A stretch of DNA of 64,000 nt from DATARH01 sp035550515 (lineage in GTDB: Bacteria > Pseudomonadota > Alphaproteobacteria > ATCC43930 > CGMCC-115725), in contig DASZOZ010000135.1 in NCBI GenBank assembly GCA_035550515.1, forward strand, positions 21,556-85,555, given 5' to 3'. Within the stretch, counting starts at the first letter, position 1. The number at the start of each line of letters is the position of its first letter. The notes under the pieces are model-generated. The model was not told where the DNA came from and searched no databases. It saw nothing but the letters and a program-made list of their open reading frames with translations. The translations under genes and the position numbers were made by a program. Shown in pieces: positions 24,400 through 32,431 of this stretch.

Positions 24400-26079
24400 T
24401 CAGCGCGGCGGCGACCACGCTTCGGGCGCGCGCGGCTCCAGTTCGGTCACGACATCGATAACGACCGGCTCGCTGCCGGCGAGCGCCTGGGCCAGCGCGG
24501 GCGCGATGTCGCTCGGCTGCTCGACCCGGATGCCGCGGACGCCAAAGCTGGCGGCAACCTTGGTGAAATCGGTCGGCCCGAACCGGATCAATTCCTCGCC
24601 CCGGCCAGGGCGGTTTCCAGAGATGCGGTGCACCCCGGTCAGGTTCTGGCCGAAGCCGGAGTTGTTGTTGATCACCGTCACCGACGGGATCCGGTAGCGG
24701 CGTGCGGTTTCCAGCTCGGCGAGGTGATAATAAAATCCGCCGTCGCCGGTAAAGCACACCACGCGGCGCGGCCCGGCGGCGCATTGCGCGCCGAGCGCCG
24801 CCGGAAAAGCCCAACCCAGCGAGCCCGCGGCGCGCAGATAGGTCTGCCCGGCGCCGTTGAGCTCGAGCATCGTGCCGGTCCAGATGCCGGAATACCCGGT
24901 ATCGGCGACCAGCACGCCGTCCGCCGGCAGCGCCTTGGTGATCTCGGCGCACAGCCGCTCGACGGTGATCGGCGCGGTGTTGCGCTCGGCCAAGGCGGCG
25001 ACGCTCGCCCGCCAGTCGGCGACGATCCGCGCCGCCTCCTCGGCAAAACCGCTGTCGCGCACCGGCTTGCCGATCACCTGGTTGAGCCGGGCCACCGTCG
25101 CCTTCGGGTCGCCGACGACGCCTGTGGTCTGCGGATAGCTGCGGCCGATTTCGACCGGATCGGCGTCGATCTGCACAATCGGCGTCGCCAGCGACGGGAT
25201 GGTCCAGTTCAACGTCACCTGGTCGCCGGTGTCGCAGCCGATGAACAGCACCATATCGGCGCCGTGCACAATGCGGTTGGCCGGCGGCGCGGAATAGCTG
25301 CCGGCCACCCCGACCGCCAGGCGGTGCCGCGTCGGGATGATGCCGCGCGCCCCCAATGTGGTGGCGACGGGCGCCGCCAGCGCCTCCGCCAGCGCGAGGA
25401 TTTCCGGCCCGGCGTCCGATGCGGCGGCGCCGTCGCCGGCGACGATCGCCAGGCGGCGCGCGCCGAGCAACAGCTTGGCCGCGCGCTCGATATCGCTATC
25501 ACCGGCCACGGGGCGATGCACCGGGATACGCCGCTTGTCGTGATCGATCGCGACATCGGCGTCGGTTTGGCCCAGCTCGATCACATCGCCCTGCAGCCCG
25601 TTGAAGTCGAGATGGGTGGGGCGGACCGGGTCGGCCAGCGCCGCGCGCCAGGCGTGCCGCAGGAGTCGCGGCAACTCGCCGGTCGAATCGACCGGCGCCG
25701 AGAATTTGGTGACCGCCGCGAAGAGCGGCGCGTGCGCCACTTCCTGATAGGAGTTGCGATGCTGGAACGACGGCTCCTTGCGACCGCTCAGCGCGATGAC
25801 CGGGCTGCGGCCCAGATACGGATCCTGCAACCCGGAGGCGAGGTTGGCGGCGCCGACCGATTGCGCCATGCAAATCCCCGGGCGCATCGCCACCCTGGCA
25901 AAGCCGTCGGCCATATAGGCGGCAGCCTTTTCCGAATGCGCCAGGATCGGCTTGACCCCGAGATCGCTCAGCGCCAGCAAGGTGCGCCGCATGGTCGATT
26001 CGACAAAAAACACATGGCTCATGCCGGTGCCGGCGAGCGCCCGCGCCAGCCATTCGGCGCCGTTCAACGTTTCGGCCAT
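24400..26079 (-). CDS. Thiamine-diphosphate-dependent enzyme, acetolactate-synthase-like
   Basis: The 559-residue protein has the three-domain layout of the acetolactate synthase/oxalyl-CoA decarboxylase superfamily. E50 in AHSEKAAAYMADGFAR is the cofactor-activating Glu, and GDGGF (445-449) followed by NNNSGFG is the TPP/Mg site. No regulatory subunit is nearby and the surroundings are catabolic, so it is probably not the biosynthetic IlvB; a 2-oxo-acid or acyl-CoA lyase role is equally possible. GGGAGGAAAAG precedes the ATG. It is last in a minus-strand set (aldolase, VOC protein, STAS, SDR, this gene) with short spacings. Confidence 0.88.
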   Translation of the reverse strand: MAETLNGAEWLARALAGTGMSHVFFVESTMRRTLLALSDLGVKPILAHSEKAAAYMADGFARVAMRPGICMAQSVGAANLASGLQDPYLGRSPVIALSGRKEPSFQHRNSYQEVAHAPLFAAVTKFSAPVDSTGELPRLLRHAWRAALADPVRPTHLDFNGLQGDVIELGQTDADVAIDHDKRRIPVHRPVAGDSDIERAAKLLLGARRLAIVAGDGAAASDAGPEILALAEALAAPVATTLGARGIIPTRHRLAVGVAGSYSAPPANRIVHGADMVLFIGCDTGDQVTLNWTIPSLATPIVQIDADPVEIGRSYPQTTGVVGDPKATVARLNQVIGKPVRDSGFAEEAARIVADWRASVAALAERNTAPITVERLCAEITKALPADGVLVADTGYSGIWTGTMLELNGAGQTYLRAAGSLGWAFPAALGAQCAAGPRRVVCFTGDGGFYYHLAELETARRYRIPSVTVINNNSGFGQNLTGVHRISGNRPGRGEELIRFGPTDFTKVAASFGVRGIRVEQPSDIAPALAQALAGSEPVVIDVVTELEPRAPEAWSPPR

Positions 26080-26098
26080 CTTTTCCTCCCAGGATTTC

Positions 26099-26860
26099 TC
26101 AGAGCGTCAGCCCGCCGTCGACGATGACGGTCTGGCCGGTGATCATCGAATTGCCGGCGCACAGGAAAAACACCGCATCGGCGATGTCCTGCGGCGTGCA
26201 GGCGCGCTTGAGCGGCGTGCGCTCGACCGACGCGACCTTGCGGTCGGCCGGCCAATCCTTGTTCCACGGGCTGTCGACAAAGCCCGGCGCCACGGCATTG
26301 ACGCGAATATCCGGTGCCAGCGCCCGGGCCAGGCTGCGCGTCAGGTTGATGACGCCGGCCTTGCTCGCCGCGTAGGGGATCGAACTGCCGCTGCCCTGCA
26401 CGCCGGCGATCGAGGCGGTGCTGCAGATCGCACCCTTCGCCGCGCGCAGCGCCGGCACCGCGGCATGCGCACAGCGAAACGGGCCGATCAGGTTGGTGTT
26501 GAGGATGGTCTGCCAGAAGCCTTCGGTCAGGCGGTCCAGCTCGGGAAACGGGATCGGCGCCGGCGTGGCGGGCGTACCGGCGTTGTTGAACAGGTAGTCG
26601 AGCCGCCCGAGCGCGTCGATCGCCCGCCCCACCATCGTTTCGGCCTCGACAGGCACCGCGACATTGCCGGGCGCGGCGATAATCTTGTGGCCCTCCGCTT
26701 TCAGACGGCCGATCTGCTGGGCGCCGCGCGGGTCATCGGCGAGATGGTTGAGCGCCACGGTGGCTCCGGCCCGCGCGAACATCTCGACCGTCGCGAGCCC
26801 GATCCCGGAGGCGGCGCCGGTGATGAGGGCGGTCTTGCCGCTCAGGTCGATCGTGATCAT
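26099..26860 (-). CDS. SDR-family NAD(P)-dependent oxidoreductase
   Basis: This is a classical 253-residue short-chain dehydrogenase: TGAASGIG at 14-21 binds the cofactor, NNAG is at 92-95, and the catalytic residues S150, Y163 and K167 have the expected S-x12-Y-x3-K spacing. The NAPGF/PGFVDSP region and C-terminal GQTVIVDGGLTL are typical of the FabG-like subgroup. Cofactor preference is not decided: the end of strand 2 (VALNHLADD) carries an Asp pair but a Leu-Ala before it. Substrate unknown; the context suggests a step in catabolism of a hydroxy or oxo acid. The start ATG has CGAGGAG upstream. Confidence 0.9.
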   Translation of the reverse strand: MITIDLSGKTALITGAASGIGLATVEMFARAGATVALNHLADDPRGAQQIGRLKAEGHKIIAAPGNVAVPVEAETMVGRAIDALGRLDYLFNNAGTPATPAPIPFPELDRLTEGFWQTILNTNLIGPFRCAHAAVPALRAAKGAICSTASIAGVQGSGSSIPYAASKAGVINLTRSLARALAPDIRVNAVAPGFVDSPWNKDWPADRKVASVERTPLKRACTPQDIADAVFFLCAGNSMITGQTVIVDGGLTL

Positions 26861-26920
26861 CGGGTGGGCGCTCCTCGGGTGAGTACGGGAGCGGTTAGCA
26901 TGACGGCGGTCGGCCCCGAG

Positions 26921-27286
26921 TCAAGGCGGCGACCGACCCTGGCCCGCCTCGATCGCCGCCAGCGCGGCAGCGAGACCATGGCAGATCGGCGCCAAGGTCT
27001 CGATGCCGGTGCTGGTCAGCACCAGCTCGACATTCCGGCCGGGCGACATCAGGACGAGCTTCGCGTTGCGCAGGGCGACCGCCTTGGCGCTCATCACGAT
27101 CGAGCGGATACCCATCGACGACAGAAAGCTCACCTCGGTCATGTCGATGATCAGCGACCGACCGCTGCCCGCGAGCGCGTTCAGCCGCAAGTCGATCGCC
27201 CCGGCTCCGACGATATCCCACCGGCCGATCGGCGCCGCCTTGGTCACCGTCGCGCTGAGCTGCTCGATCCGCAGCTCCATCGCCAC
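26921..27286 (-). CDS. STAS-domain (anti-sigma factor antagonist-like) protein
   Basis: The 121-residue protein is a single STAS domain: the strand LIIDMTEVSFLSSMGIRSIVMSAK contains the conserved Asp and the phosphorylatable Ser (S56 or S57 in FLSSMG), followed by AKLVLMSPGRNVELVLTSTGI, the classical end of the fold. SpoIIAA-like proteins work by partner switching with a kinase/anti-sigma factor. No kinase, phosphatase or sigma factor is in the vicinity. It lies 3 bases after the VOC gene and 60 before the SDR gene, an unusual place. GTG 27286 or ATG 27280 could start it; neither has a good ribosome site, which suggests coupling to the upstream gene. Confidence 0.87.
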   Translation of the reverse strand: MAMELRIEQLSATVTKAAPIGRWDIVGAGAIDLRLNALAGSGRSLIIDMTEVSFLSSMGIRSIVMSAKAVALRNAKLVLMSPGRNVELVLTSTGIETLAPICHGLAAALAAIEAGQGRSPP

Positions 27287-27289
27287 CGC

Positions 27290-27889
27290 TCAGTGCCTGC
27301 TCAGCATGTCCCAGGGCGTCTTGCCCTCCGGCAGCGGCGGGATTTCGAGCAGGCTGGACATCGGCTCGCCGGCCTCATAGCGCCGGCACAGCTCTTCCGG
27401 ATCGTAGGTCACGCCGACCGGGTTGTCGCGGAACGCCGGGCTCTGGAAATAGCCGTCGAGCTCCAGGGGCGTCGGGAAGTTGTCGATCTGCAGCTCGACC
27501 CGGTTGTTGTCGGGGTCGCGATAGTAGATCGAGGTGGTGACGCCGTGGTTGATCGGCCAGTTCGGCATGATCCCGGCGGCCTTGAGCCGGCGATAGGTCG
27601 ACAGCAGCTCGCCGAGATCGCGGTAGCTGTAGGCGACATGGTCGGTGCCGGTGGCTTCCGGGTCGCGCACGCCGGCGCCCGGCATGCTGATCAGCGCCAG
27701 GCGATGGTGCTCGTCGTCATAGGACAGGAAACACAGCCGCGCGTCGCGAAACACGATGCGCGCGTTGAGCACCGTCCGGTACCACTCGGCCATCTTGTCG
27801 ATCTGCCCGGTGCGCAGCACGAAATGCGCGAACTTGGCCGGGCTGATCGCGTCGGTCGACAGTTTGCGGGCGGGGGAAACGTCGTTCAT
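27290..27889 (-). CDS. VOC-family (glyoxalase/extradiol dioxygenase fold) protein
   Basis: This 199-residue protein has a VOC metal-binding fold; candidate metal ligands are H22 (KFAHFVLRT), H84 (TDHVAYSY) and E132 (NRVELQID). The block YYRDPDNNRVELQIDNFPTP is characteristic of one-domain extradiol-type ring-cleavage dioxygenases and relatives. Likely an Fe or Mn enzyme in aromatic or related catabolism, but the substrate is not identifiable. The C-terminal extension (residues about 150-199) includes EELCRRYEAGEPMSSLLEIPPLPEG. ATG 27889 with GGGAGG upstream is the start. It belongs to the minus-strand catabolic operon between the aldolase and the STAS gene. Confidence 0.85.
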   Translation of the reverse strand: MNDVSPARKLSTDAISPAKFAHFVLRTGQIDKMAEWYRTVLNARIVFRDARLCFLSYDDEHHRLALISMPGAGVRDPEATGTDHVAYSYRDLGELLSTYRRLKAAGIMPNWPINHGVTTSIYYRDPDNNRVELQIDNFPTPLELDGYFQSPAFRDNPVGVTYDPEELCRRYEAGEPMSSLLEIPPLPEGKTPWDMLSRH

Positions 27890-27912
27890 CGGAGCCTCCC
27901 TTTGTCGGTTGG

Positions 27913-28695
27913 TTAATCCGCATAATCGGGTTCCTTGCGGTCGAGCAGGCGCTTCAGCGCGGCGAAATGATGATCGCACGGCTTCTTGTTGCCGTATTCC
28001 GGCCAGACTTCCTGGTATTGCGCCAGCGTGTGCCGGACGACGCTTGGCTTGACCTCGCGCAGCTTGCGCCCGGTCCACATCGCGAAGAGCTGCACCTGGC
28101 AGGCACGCTCCAGGTAATAGAGCATGTCATAGGCCTCGGCGACGCTGGTCCCGCACACGCAGACGCCGTGATTGGCCATGAACAGAACCTTCCTGTCCGG
28201 CCCGAGAATGCCGGCCAGCCGCTCGCCCTCGGCCGGGTCGAGCGCGACGCCGGTGTAGTCGTGGTCATAGGCGACCTTGTCGAGAAAGCCGATCTCGGTC
28301 TGGCCGATCGGCAGCAGCTCGGGCTCTTCGAGACGCGCCAGCGCGCTCGCATAGGGCATGTGGGTGTGCAGCACGGCCGCGTGCTGCGGCACCAGCCGGT
28401 GGATCGGCGCATGGATGCAGTAGGCCGAACGCTCGACCTCGCCCTCGCCCGCCAGCACCGTCCCGTCCCAGCCGACCTCGAGGAAGCAGCTCGCGGTGAC
28501 CTCCGACCAGTGCAGGCCGAACGGGATCTGGTAATAGCGGTCGGTCTTGCCCGGTACGGCGAGCGTCAGGTGGTTGAAGATGCCCTCGCTGAACCCGTGC
28601 CACACCGCAAGCCGATGCGCCGCCGCGAGGTCGACGCGCGTTTGCCATTCGGCGGCGGTGATCGTGGGGCTGTCCTTCAGGTAAACCAGGGCCAT
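27913..28695 (-). CDS. Class II aldolase/adducin-family protein
   Basis: The 260-residue protein is a zinc-dependent class II aldolase-fold protein: H110 and H112 (VLHTHMPYASA) and H176 (MANHGVCVCG) are the expected zinc ligands, and E-containing loops near residue 73-90 fit the active site. Family members include fuculose-phosphate aldolase, ribulose-phosphate epimerase and decarboxylases, so a precise reaction is not assigned. AAGGAG sits 4-5 bases before the ATG at 28695. It is the first gene of the operon aldolase-VOC-STAS-SDR-TPP enzyme and starts just after a palindromic repeat. Confidence 0.87.
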   Translation of the reverse strand: MALVYLKDSPTITAAEWQTRVDLAAAHRLAVWHGFSEGIFNHLTLAVPGKTDRYYQIPFGLHWSEVTASCFLEVGWDGTVLAGEGEVERSAYCIHAPIHRLVPQHAAVLHTHMPYASALARLEEPELLPIGQTEIGFLDKVAYDHDYTGVALDPAEGERLAGILGPDRKVLFMANHGVCVCGTSVAEAYDMLYYLERACQVQLFAMWTGRKLREVKPSVVRHTLAQYQEVWPEYGNKKPCDHHFAALKRLLDRKEPDYAD

Positions 28696-28744
28696 CACTT
28701 CTCCTTTGCGCCGGTGCGCGGCGCGAATGGTGCCGACTCGGGTA

Positions 28745-28790
28745 TCGTCATGCCCGGACTTGATCCGGGCATCCAGCCCGGCCATGACGA
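28745..28790. repeat. Interspersed palindrome (cgtcatgcccggacttgatccgggcat type)
   Basis: atgcccgga-cttga-tccgggcat (28750-28772) is a perfect hairpin inside an outer pair tcgtcatg/catgacga. It belongs to the repeat family seen at 29797, 32176, 40374, 42589, 44341 and 63786. It separates the aldolase operon from the AcuI-type gene. Confidence 0.8.
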
Positions 28791-28796
28791 TGAATT

Positions 28797-29783
28797 CTAG
28801 CGGTGAACATCGATCACCGTGCGGCCGCGGATCTGCCCGCCGAGGATGCGCGGCGCCAGCCCGGCGACCTGGGACAGCGGGATTTCCTCGATCATCCGGT
28901 CGAGCCGGTCGAGCGGCAGGTCTTGCGCGAGCCGCCGCCACGCCTCGACCCGCGGCTCGCGCGGGCACATCACCGAATCGATGCCCAGCAGGTTCACCCC
29001 GCGCAGCAGAAACGGGAGCACCGTCGTCGGCAGGTCATTGCCGCCGGCAAGCCCGCAGGCGGCAACGCTGGCGCGGTATTTGAGCTGGGTGAGGATGGTC
29101 GCCAGCGTCGCGCTGCCGACCGCATCGATCGCGCCGTCCCAGCGCTCGCGGTCGAGCGGCCGGGTCGGCGGGCTGGCGAAGGCCGCGCGGTCGACCACCT
29201 CCGCCGCGCCCAGCCCTTCGAGATAGGATTTGAGCGCGGTGCGGCCGGTGGAAGCGGCGACCTTGTGGCCGAGGCTCGACAGCAACGCGATCGCCGTGCT
29301 GCCGACGCCGCCGGTCGCGCCGGTCACCAGCACCTCGCTGCCCAGCCCCAACCCGTGCTTTTCGAGCGCGATGACCGCCAACATCGCGGTAAAGCCGGCG
29401 GTGCCGATCGCCATCGCCTGACGGGTGGTCAGCCCCGGCGGCAGCGGCACGAGCTGGTCGGCCTTGACCCGCGCCTTCTCGGCATAGCCGCCCCACTGCA
29501 CCTCGCCGACCCGCCAGCCGGTCAGCACGACCTTGTCGCCCGGCCGGAACGCCGTCGATCGCGACGTCTCGACCGTGCCGGCGAAGTCGATGCCGGGCAC
29601 GTGCGGATAGGCGCGCACCAGCCGCCCCTGCCCTTGCAGGATCATCCCGTCCTTGTAGTTGAGCGTCGAGTACTCGACCGCGACCGTGACCTCGCCTTCG
29701 GGCAGGCGGTCCTCGGCCACGCTCTCGATGCGGGAGCTCACCTTGCCGCCCGCCTCGTGCAGCATCAATGCGCGGAACGGCAT
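28797..29783 (-). CDS. MDR-family acrylyl-CoA reductase (AcuI/YhdH-like)
   Basis: This 328-residue medium-chain zinc-less reductase matches the AcuI/YhdH group, which reduces acryloyl-CoA to propionyl-CoA with NADPH. Features are NYKDGMILQGQGRLVRAYPHVPGIDFAG near the N-terminus, WGGYAEKARV, the nucleotide motif VTGATGGVGSTA and the C-terminal PFLLRGVNLLGIDSVMCP. The first in-frame codon upstream is TTG; ATG 29783 with AAGGAG eight bases before it is the start. It has its own short intergenic spaces with palindromic repeats on both sides, so may be transcribed separately from the aldolase operon. Confidence 0.9.
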   Translation of the reverse strand: MPFRALMLHEAGGKVSSRIESVAEDRLPEGEVTVAVEYSTLNYKDGMILQGQGRLVRAYPHVPGIDFAGTVETSRSTAFRPGDKVVLTGWRVGEVQWGGYAEKARVKADQLVPLPPGLTTRQAMAIGTAGFTAMLAVIALEKHGLGLGSEVLVTGATGGVGSTAIALLSSLGHKVAASTGRTALKSYLEGLGAAEVVDRAAFASPPTRPLDRERWDGAIDAVGSATLATILTQLKYRASVAACGLAGGNDLPTTVLPFLLRGVNLLGIDSVMCPREPRVEAWRRLAQDLPLDRLDRMIEEIPLSQVAGLAPRILGGQIRGRTVIDVHR

Positions 29784-29796
29784 CAAACGTCTCCTT

Positions 29797-29830
29797 CGTC
29801 ATGGCCGTCCCCGGACTTGATCCGGGGATC
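29797..29830. repeat. Short interspersed palindrome
   Basis: tccccgga-cttga-tccgggga (29808-29828) preceded by cgtcatggcc is another member of the same dispersed repeat family. It lies between the AcuI-type and thiolase genes. Confidence 0.7.
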
Positions 29831-29883
29831 GACCCGGCAATCCGCGGCGCGGGTTCGGGATGCCCGGCATCCCGATGGCAGAA

Positions 29884-31053
29884 TCATGTCCGCAGCGGTT
29901 CGAGGATGCTGACGAAATTGGCGACCGCGGCGCCGCCCATGTTCATGACCCCGGCCAGCGCCGCGCCGGGGATCTGCATGCCGCCCGCCTGTCCGGTCAC
30001 CTGCATCGACGCCAGGACATGCATCGAGACGCCGGTCGCGCCGACCGGGTGGCCTTTCGCCTTGAGCCCGCCCGATGGGTTGATCGGCAGCTTGCCGTCC
30101 TTCTCGGTCCAGCCTTCGAGGATCGCCTGGGCGCCCTCGCCGGGCGCCGTCAGCCCCATCGCCTCGTACTCGATCAGTTCGGCGATCGTGAAGCAGTCAT
30201 GCGTTTCGACGAGGTCGAGGTCGAGCAGGCCGAGCCGTGCCGCCGCCAGCGCCTTTTTCCACGCGAGCGCCGGCCCCTCGAACGCCAGGATGTCGCGCCG
30301 CGACATCGGCAGGTAGTCGTTGACCTGCTCGGCGGCGCGGAACACCACGGCCTTCTTCATCGCCAGCGCGGTCGGCAGATCCGCCAGCACCACCGCCGCG
30401 GCGCCGTCCGACACCAGCGAGCAGTCGGTGCGCTTCAACGGCCCCGCCACCAGCGGGTTCTTGTCCGAGACGGTGCGACAGAACGCGTAGCCGAGGTCGC
30501 GCTGCATCTGCGCCAGCGGATTGGCGACGCCGTTCTTGTGGTTCTTCGCCGCGATGCGCGCCAGCGCGTCCGACTGGTCGCCGTATTTCTGGAAGTATTT
30601 TTGCGCGATCTGGCCGAAGATCCCGGCGAATCCGCCCTCGATCTGGTCCTCCTCCTTGCGGTAGCAGGCGCGCAGCAGCAGGTCGTTGATCTCGGCGCCG
30701 CTGCGCTCGGTCATCTTCTCGACACCGACCACGAGGATCAGCCGCCCCTTGCCGGCGGCGATCGTGTTCAGCCCCATATGGATCGCCGCCGACCCGGTGG
30801 CGCAGGCGTTCTCGACCCGCGTCGCCGGTTTGAAGCGCAGCCCCGGATCGGCCTGCAACGCCAGCGAGGCGGGAAATTCCTGCTTCACGAAGCCGCCGTT
30901 CATCGTGCCGACATAGACGGCGTCGATGTCCGCGCCGGAAACGCCGGCATCGGCGAGCGCGCCTTGCGCCACCTCGACGATCAGCGATTCGACGTCGCGG
31001 TCGTCATGCCGGCCGAACTTGCTGTGCGCCCAGCCGATGATGCACCCGGTCAT
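29884..31053 (-). CDS. Thiolase-family (SCP-x type) acyl-CoA acetyltransferase
   Basis: The 389-residue product is a thiolase-fold protein of the lipid-transfer/SCP-x branch: the nucleophile is C84 (VENACATGSAA), followed by VGVEKMTE, and the C-terminal half has THDCFTIAE with the active His and GGLKAKGHPVGATG. It would cleave or form beta-keto acyl-CoA esters. No partner OB-fold (DUF35) gene, common for this subgroup, is seen here. Start ATG 31053 has GGAGGG six bases upstream; an upstream in-frame start would add 12 non-conserved residues. Divergent from pyrC. Confidence 0.92.
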   Translation of the reverse strand: MTGCIIGWAHSKFGRHDDRDVESLIVEVAQGALADAGVSGADIDAVYVGTMNGGFVKQEFPASLALQADPGLRFKPATRVENACATGSAAIHMGLNTIAAGKGRLILVVGVEKMTERSGAEINDLLLRACYRKEEDQIEGGFAGIFGQIAQKYFQKYGDQSDALARIAAKNHKNGVANPLAQMQRDLGYAFCRTVSDKNPLVAGPLKRTDCSLVSDGAAAVVLADLPTALAMKKAVVFRAAEQVNDYLPMSRRDILAFEGPALAWKKALAAARLGLLDLDLVETHDCFTIAELIEYEAMGLTAPGEGAQAILEGWTEKDGKLPINPSGGLKAKGHPVGATGVSMHVLASMQVTGQAGGMQIPGAALAGVMNMGGAAVANFVSILEPLRT

Positions 31054-31115
31054 AGAGCCCTCCGTCTCATCCCGCGCGGATCGTAGCAAGAGCCGCCGCC
31101 GCGCTCTATCTTGAT

Positions 31116-32174
31116 ATGGCGATTGCCGAGGCCGAGCGCATGCCCGACACGATCACGATCCGCCGCCCCGACGATTGGCACGTGCACCTGCGCGACGGTC
31201 CGATGATGGCGGCGGTGCTGCCGTTGACCGCGCGCCAGTTCGCCCGCGCGATCGTCATGCCCAACCTGGTCCCGCCGGTGACGACCGTCGCCGCAGGCAC
31301 GGCGTATCGGCAACGGATCATCGACGCCTTGCCGCCCGACGCGCGCTTCACGCCGCTGATGACCGCCTATCTGACCGATGCGGCCGACCCCGAGGAAATC
31401 CATCGCGGCCACCGCGCCGGCGTGTTCACCGCCGTCAAGCTCTACCCGGCGCACGCGACGACGAATTCGGCCCACGGCGTCACCGACATGATGCGGGTGA
31501 TGCCGGTGCTGGAGCGGATGGCGGAGATCGGCATGCCGCTATTGATTCACGGCGAGGCGACCGACCCGGCGATCGATGTCTTCGACCGCGAGGCGGTGTT
31601 CATCGAAAAAACCCTCGACCCGCTGCGCGGCCGGCTGCCGGAACTGCGGATCGTGCTCGAACACATCACCACCGCCGAGGCGGTGGATTATGTCGAGCAT
31701 GGCGGGCCGAACCTCGCCGCGACGATCACCGCGCATCATCTGATCATCAACCGCAACGCGATCTTTCAGGGCGGCATCCGGCCGCATCTCTATTGCCTGC
31801 CGATCGCCAAGCGCGAGAAGCATCGCCTGGCGTTGCGCCGCGCCGCGGTTTCGGGTTACCCGAACTTCTTCCTCGGCACCGACAGCGCGCCGCACGCCCG
31901 TCCGACAAAAGAGACGGCGTGCGGCTGCGCCGGCATCTTCACCGCGACGAACGCGCTCGAACTCTATGCCGAAGTCTTCGACGAAGAAGGCGCGCTCGAT
32001 CGCCTGGAGGGCTTTGCGTCGCTGCACGGACCGGCCTTTTACGACCTGCCGCCAAACGAGGAGCGCGTGACGCTGCGCCGCGCGGACTGGACCGGTCCCG
32101 AGCAGATCGGCACCGGCGAGCTCGCGGTCGTGCCGTTCCGCGCCGGCGAAAGACTGCGGTGGCGCCTGGGTTAG
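31116..32174 (+). CDS. pyrC: Dihydroorotase
   Basis: Dihydroorotase closes N-carbamoyl-aspartate to dihydroorotate in pyrimidine synthesis. The 352-residue protein is the short class II type, with zinc ligands H22 and H24 (WHVHLRDG), carboxylated K108 (AVKLYPA), H145 (LLIHGE), H183 (LEHITT) and D256 (GTDSAPH). All catalytic residues are present. The first ATG at 31116 is used; ATG 31140 (MPDTITIRR) is also plausible and closer to the usual N-terminus. The surrounding genes are not pyrimidine genes, as is common for this enzyme in alphaproteobacteria. Confidence 0.95.
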   Translation: MAIAEAERMPDTITIRRPDDWHVHLRDGPMMAAVLPLTARQFARAIVMPNLVPPVTTVAAGTAYRQRIIDALPPDARFTPLMTAYLTDAADPEEIHRGHRAGVFTAVKLYPAHATTNSAHGVTDMMRVMPVLERMAEIGMPLLIHGEATDPAIDVFDREAVFIEKTLDPLRGRLPELRIVLEHITTAEAVDYVEHGGPNLAATITAHHLIINRNAIFQGGIRPHLYCLPIAKREKHRLALRRAAVSGYPNFFLGTDSAPHARPTKETACGCAGIFTATNALELYAEVFDEEGALDRLEGFASLHGPAFYDLPPNEERVTLRRADWTGPEQIGTGELAVVPFRAGERLRWRLG

Positions 32175-32175
32175 G

Positions 32176-32426
32176 GCGTTATCCGGACAAATCGAGTTGG
32201 CTTCAACGGATCGTCATGGCCAGGCTTGATCCGGCCATCTCTCCGGGCCGCCGAGATCGCCGGGTCAAGCCCGGCGATGACGAAACAAGGGGTCGAACTC
32301 GTTCGGATTCTGCTCACAGCGAGAGCGTTATCCGGACAAATCGAGTTGGCTTCAACGGATCGTCATGGCCGGGCTTGACCCGGCCATCTCCCCGGGCCGC
32401 CGAGATCGCCGGGTCAAGCCCGGCGA
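32176..32426. repeat. Two 102-bp direct repeats containing paired palindromes
   Basis: Copies at 32176-32277 and 32325-32426 are 149 bases apart and differ at three positions. Each starts gcgttatccggacaaatcga and contains catggccgggcttgacccggccat-like and gatcgccgggtcaagcccggcgat hairpins. The intervening 47 bases include gaaacaaggggtcgaactc, which also follows the related element at 44341-44458. The interval holds no gene. Confidence 0.9.
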
Positions 32427-32431
32427 CGCCG

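Noticed and set aside
32176..32426. Repeats as a CRISPR array
   Set aside because: Only two 102-bp copies, far too long and few, with internal palindromes of a dispersed family.
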